A stretch of 64,000 nucleotides of DNA, from the NCBI RefSeq assembly GCF_963678635.1, contig NC_087065.1, positions 43,217,430 through 43,281,429 on the forward strand, in the 5' to 3' direction. Positions 58,644-64,000 of this stretch are shown in pieces. Each line of letters starts with the position of its first letter. Positions within the stretch are counted from its first letter, which is position 1. The notes beneath the pieces are model-generated. The model did not search any database, was not told the origin of the DNA, and saw nothing but the letters and a program-made list of their open reading frames with translations. Source of the stretch: Symsagittifera roscoffensis (taxonomy: Eukaryota; Xenacoelomorpha; Acoela; Convolutidae). A program made the translations under genes and the position numbers.

Positions 58644-60634
58644 GGCGCGTGCTTTCATCTTTTGACTTATAGTTTTACCCGTTCCAATTCACTGTTTGCT
58701 CTCCGTTACCGCAAAACTTTAAAAAAAATGTATATGTGTAAGTTTTGACTGTTTCCGCTCAAGAACATACTCGTTTTGACAAGACTGTTCTCGGAGATTT
58801 TCGTTGCTTATTAGACATCAATTTAATTTAAATAATGATAATTGGATCACTCTTAATCACATATTTACAATTAAAATTATCTTGTTCCATTTAAATCTTT
58901 CAAAAGTTTGGTTGGTAAGGCCATCAGAAAAAATGAATTTTTGATCATCAGTTTTTATATAATCGATTCAGCTCAAATAGCCAAAGTTATGCTAATCAAA
59001 GATCTAGACTTTCTCATCTCCTTATGAGAGCATTCTTCAATCGTAGAATCAACTTGGATCTTTCCAGGAAGTCGAGAGGCCCAATTCGGCCTGGAAATGG
59101 AGCCACCAACTTCATCTTGTTACTCTTTGCAGATATCAGTCTAACAGTGAGCCCTTAGTGTAGTCGGTAAACAACCAATATTAGCCGAATGGAAACGGGT
59201 GCAAAAACAAAAACAGGATCGGAACGCATCAATCTCTGTTATACGTTGCGTCAGTATGAAACGTTTTCAGTCTGTTTTTAGCTGCTTTGTTCGAATAATT
59301 AAGTTAATTGCAATAATATTTACCGGTTTGTCTTGTAACCTAACTTGTTTAAAATAAGACGAACAAAACTTCTAAAAATTTTGTTTTAAAAATTTTGTGT
59401 TTCATGTAGATTCATGTCTGAAAAATGTTCTATGAAATTGTAAATCACGAAAGGAAATTGAGTTGTTTATTTTGCCAAATTGAAAATTTTCTGAAATTTT
59501 TTTTTTGCTGAAAAAATGAGTTGAACATCACAAAATACTGAGCATCAGCTTAGAACATTTTTTGTTTCTCTAAAACATACTTTTTAACGTTAGTTTTATC
59601 ATAGATAAAAGATTATTTTCTAAGATACGATAGCTCAAGCGATCGATTTTGCATGAATACGGAGAAAAGATGAAAAAGAACACTTGAACCTCTGTTTAAT
59701 AGCTTTTTCAGAACTAAAATAATTTTTCAAACAACAAAAATTTTGATGGATTATAGAGAAAACAACATAATGTGCATTTTTAGTCAAAGTAATTTGGTCT
59801 ACGATTAAACTTGCAGCCTAACAGTCAACTGAAGATATATCAAATTACAGAACCATTAAATGAATCGAAAAACAGATTTTTAAGAAAAAGATTACAAATC
59901 ATAAAACAATGGCTAAAAATTTCGTTTCTAACCGAAACTTTCAATTTTTTGATATGTCAAAGCACTCTATTTGGACCGTATAACAAAAAAATTTCAACAA
60001 TTTGTTTTGAAAGTTTCCCATCCTGTGCAATTTAGTAAGCCTTGATTTTTTCTTCTGACCACTAAAATTGCTTCTCATGGCTCACTGGTCAATTTTGAGT
60101 TGAAGTTTGATACTGTTGAAAAATTAGTTTGGGAGATCGACAGACATATTACAAAATTGTTTATCACCATTTTCTAATTTCTCAAAGATGAAAAGAAATT
60201 TCTAAATTGTGTAGATGACTCGGCTGAAAACTGAAAGCTAGCATTTCTTTGCAAATTTCTGCTAGGGACGTTCGCATTGTAAAAATAAAATTATGTATGA
60301 AAGTTTGACTGTATTTAAATTTAATTATACGTAAAACGTAATGATTATAATTTTGTATGAATACTTGTGTTTATCTATAAACAGATGCAAGTTAAAATTT
60401 TTTCTGTATGCGTGTATGTATGCAACTTGATGTGTATGTATGTATGATTACATTTTTTTCCTCATGTGCATGCAAACCAAAACGATTGTAACTAGAAGAA
60501 CAACTATAACCCAAATTGATTTTACTAATGTTTCTAGCTTTTCTTGAAAGTTTGACAAGATACTATATGCATAGTATATGTGTACGCATAAATGTTTTGC
60601 GTATGTGTGTAATTATGTAAACTGTATGTATCTA
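58644..60634 (+). repeat. Monomer B2 of the A-B array
   Basis: Close copy of B1 with the same truncation point. Small differences include a deletion near 59,375 (the GCTCTTTAGTCTT block of B1 is missing). Confidence 0.88.
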
Positions 60635-63600
60635 TGATAAGACTTGTTTTGTTTTTAGCGCAATAACAACGCCTCTGCAGGCGCGTGCTTTTATCTTTGA
60701 TTTATAATTTTACCCGTTCCAATTCTATGTTTGCTCTCCGTTACCGCAAAACTTTTTGAAAAAATGTATATGTATAAGTTTTGACTGATTCCGCTCAAGA
60801 ACGTACTCTTTTTGACAAGACTGCTCTCAGAGAATTTTGTTTCTTATTAGAACTCAATTTAAATTAAATAATGATAATTGGATCACTCTTAATCACATAT
60901 TTACAATTAAAGTTATCTTATTCCATTTAAATCTTTTAAAACTGTGGTTGGTAAGGCCATCAGACAATATGAAAATTTGATCATCAGTGTTTATATAACC
61001 GATTCAGCGCAAATAGCCAAAGTTATGCTAATCAATGATCTAGACTTACTCATCTCCTTATCAGTGCATTCTTCTATCGTAGAATCAACTTGGATCTTTC
61101 CAGGAAGTCGAGAGGCCCAAGTTGGCCTGGAAGTGGAACCAACAACTTCACAACTTCATCTTGTTACTCTTTGCAGATATCAGTCTAACAGTGAGCCCAT
61201 GGTATAGCCGGAAAACAACCGATATTAGCCGAAAGAAAACGGGCGCAAAAACAAAAACAGGATCGGAACTCATCAGTTTCTGTTATACATGGCGTCAATT
61301 TGAAAAGTTTTTCAGTCTGTTTTGTGCTGCTTTGTTTGAATAGTTAAGTTGAATGCAATAGTGTTTAGCTGTTTGTTTTGTAACCTAAATTAATTAAAAC
61401 AAGAAGAACAAAACTTTTTTTGCTCTTTAGTCTTCAACACTATAAAAACTTTGTGTTTCATGTAAAGTCATGTCTGAAAAATTTTCTATGAAATTGCAAA
61501 TCACAAAAGAAATTGAGCTGTTTATTTTTCCAAATTGAAAGTTTTCTGAAAGTTTTCTTTAATGCTGAAAAATTGAGTTGAACATCACAAAGTACTGAAC
61601 ATCAGCTTAGAACAACTTTTTTTCTCTAAAACATACCTTTCAACGTTAGTTTTATCATCGTTAAAAGATTTTTTTCTAAGATACGATGGCTCAAGCGATC
61701 GAAATTGCATAAATACAGGAGAAAAGATGAAAAAAGAACTGTTGAACCTCTGTTTAATAGCTTTTTCAGAATTAAATATAATTTTTCAAACAACAAAATT
61801 TTTGATGGATTATAGAGAAAACAACATAATGTGCATTTTTAGTCAGAGTAATTTGGTCTACGATTAAACTTGCAGCCTAATTGTCAACTGAAGATATATC
61901 AATTTACAGAACCATTAAATGAATCAAAAAACAAATTTTTTAGAAAAAGTTTAAAAAGCATAAAACAATGGCTAAAAATTTTGTTTTGAACCAAAATTTT
62001 TAATTTTTTGATATGTCAAAGGACTCTATTTGGAACGTATAACAAAAAATTTTCAACAATTTGTTTTAAAAGTTTCCCATCCTATGCAATTTAGTGTGCC
62101 TTGGTTTTTTCTTCTGACCGCTAAAAATGCTTCTCGTGGCTCACTGGTCATTTTGAGTTGAAATTTGATACTAATGAAAAATTAGTTTGGGATATGAACA
62201 GACATATTACAAAGTTGTTTATCACCATTTTCTATTTTTTCAAAAATTGAAAACAAATTGCTAAATTGTGTACATGTTTTGGCTGAAAACTGATTGCTAT
62301 TATTTCTTTGCAAATTTCTGCTAGCGACGTTTGCATTGTAAAAACACAAATTTTGTATGCAAGTATGACTGTGATTAAATTTAATTGCACGTAAAACGCA
62401 ATGATTATAATTTTGTATGAATATTTTGGTTTATCTACAAACAAATGCAAGTAAATATCTTCTGTGTATGCGTGTATGAATGCAACTTGATGTGTCTGTA
62501 AGTATGAATACAATTTTTTCCTTATGGGCATGCAAATCAAAACAATTGTAACTAGAAGAATAACTATAACCCAACTTGATTATACTAATGATTCTAGTTT
62601 TTCTTGAAAGTTTGACAAGATACTATATGCATAGTATATGTGTACGCATAAATGCTTTGCGTATGTGTGTTTTTATATAAACTGTATGTATCTATCTAAA
62701 GGTGTACAACTTTTTGCATGTAAAAATGTAATAAGCATGTATGTAGATACTATTTGTTTGTATATTTGTATGTTTTTATAAAAGTAAGAACTCTTGACTG
62801 TATGTCTGCTTGATTGAGTGAATGAATATAAACAATGTATATTTTTGTATCAATATATGTTTTTCAGTTTAAAGTCATTTAAAAGATTGCTTGTTGATAA
62901 ATTGTACGAATTATTGATTGAGATTTTACGTCTATTTAAACGGAAAGTGTGTACTCATGAGTAGTTGCATGCTTGTAAAGTACGATCCATATTTTCGTAT
63001 GTATTTTCGTATGAATGTCTCTAAGTAACTTTATATTTGTATGTATAAATGTAGGTACGCATGTATGTATCTATATATGCATGTATGCATTTATGTGTTT
63101 CTGTAAGTTTGTGCTTCTAAATATATGTATGTATGTTTGTATTCCGTAAGTGTGAATGTATTTGTTTTTGTATGTAAGTTTGTATGAATAACCTTATGTA
63201 AGTATTTGAATGTGTATGAATAGGCGTATGTTTTTAATAAAATACGTATGACTTTTTTTAAAGTATACATGTAAGTTTGCAACTCATGCAAATGTAGTTA
63301 TCTTTTTATCTTTATACAAGTATGAAGCCTTATATGTTTCGTGGGTTATGTTTGTTTGAGTATAAATGTAATCGTTTATTTTATTTCATAAAAAGTATAT
63401 AAGTAACTCAACCCAAATCTTTCTTATCTTTCTTCTTAAGTTTCTGGAATATTCTAGAATAATCAACCAGATATTATAATAAAAGTTTTTTTTTCATTTT
63501 CTTGATTTGCAAATTATTATGATATTTTTTTAAAAAAAACTTTCCTCAAAAAGTTTGGTCTTTCATGTATCCCTATTATGAACACTTCAATTTGAAATAG

Positions 63601-63990
63601 TGGCATAGGCAGCATCGAGTTTAATTTTAGTTTATCTGCAGTCAATGACTATGAAAATTGTTTTAAAATTGTAACAGAAAAGATCAATTTACAAGTTTTC
63701 ACAAACGATTTGTCGATGGAAGCACCAAACAAAAGTTCAATTGCTGACAGCATGGAGCTTTAAGTATAGGATGAACTGTTGCTCACAGAAATAATGATTA
63801 CGATAACCAAATTGTCAGAAAAAAATTGGAATGAGGAAAATCATTGACCGTGCAGACGATCGATAGAAGAATGGTAGAAAATGGAATGCGGCTGGTCGAG
63901 CTGAAGACCTTAAGCAAGCAAAATTTGATTGACAGGTACTGTATATTTGAAGTATGATTGATCAGTCTGTTTCAATTACAAATTTTCAAT
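60635..63990 (+). repeat. Monomer A3 of the A-B array with ~400 bp internal deletion
   Basis: Offset by 5,754 bp from A2. Collinear except that GTACGATCCAT at about 62,986 jumps to ATTTTCGTATG, removing what corresponds to about 51,487-51,885 of A1. Some positions match B rather than A (GTGCATTTTTAGTCAGAGTAA near 61,830 and CTACGATTAAACTTGCAGCC near 61,860), suggesting gene conversion. Confidence 0.88.
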
Positions 63991-64000
63991 GGCGCGTGCT
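63991..64000 (+). repeat. First bases of monomer B3
   Basis: GGCGCGTGCT after TTTTCAAT is the exact start of B1 and B2, so the A-B array continues beyond the window. Confidence 0.75.

Noticed and set aside
1-64000. CRISPR array, operon, prophage or bacterial mobile island
   Set aside because: Introns, eukaryotic gene families and LINEs show nuclear animal DNA; tandem repeats here have no spacer-repeat CRISPR pattern.

Overview
The window is a piece of an AT-rich animal nuclear genome. Genes are split by GT-AG introns, non-LTR retrotransposon relics and tandem repeats are abundant, and there are no operons or bacterial signals. An outer dynein arm docking gene (ODAD3/CCDC151) points to an animal with motile cilia. 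I cannot name the species. Only two cellular protein-coding genes are supported.

From 1 to 17,802 on the + strand lies the 3' part of a Patched-related gene (RND fold, sterol-sensing domain). Eight certain exons plus one probable partial exon at the left edge join in compatible phases. They encode about 700 residues, from just before TM2 to the C-terminus; TM1 and the first extracellular domain lie off the left edge. The introns hold an inverted repeat pair, a dispersed intronic repeat family, a degenerate ~80-100 bp tandem repeat, two tRNA-derived SINE-like elements, an antisense LINE 3' end and a decayed, nearly whole jockey-like LINE.

The most striking feature is at 16,733-27,560. The last coding exon of the Patched-related gene (TM10 end, TM11, TM12, tail and stop) is present six times in tandem. 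Copies 1 and 2 are intact and nearly identical. Copy 3 has a frameshift in TM12, copy 4 has an open frame but a destroyed splice acceptor, copy 5 has a frameshift in the tail, and copy 6 has a nonsense codon in TM12. The array grades into a ~161-172 bp satellite-like repeat (27,540-28,640), followed by a decayed spacer relic (28,780-29,100).

At 31,131-32,852 on the - strand is ODAD3, with its whole coding sequence in one exon. From 33.9 to 38.4 kb are fragments of a CR1/L2-like LINE. The interval 38.4-43.8 kb is mostly empty apart from a 383 bp tandem duplication.

The right end (43.8-64 kb) holds copies of an unidentified ~3.76 kb AT-rich monomer (A) containing a long, degenerate GTAT/ATGT-rich tract. 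One inverted, more diverged copy is at 43,784-46,910. From 49,112 the monomer alternates with a truncated ~2.0 kb version (B) in a higher-order A-B array of period ~5.76 kb that runs off the window.
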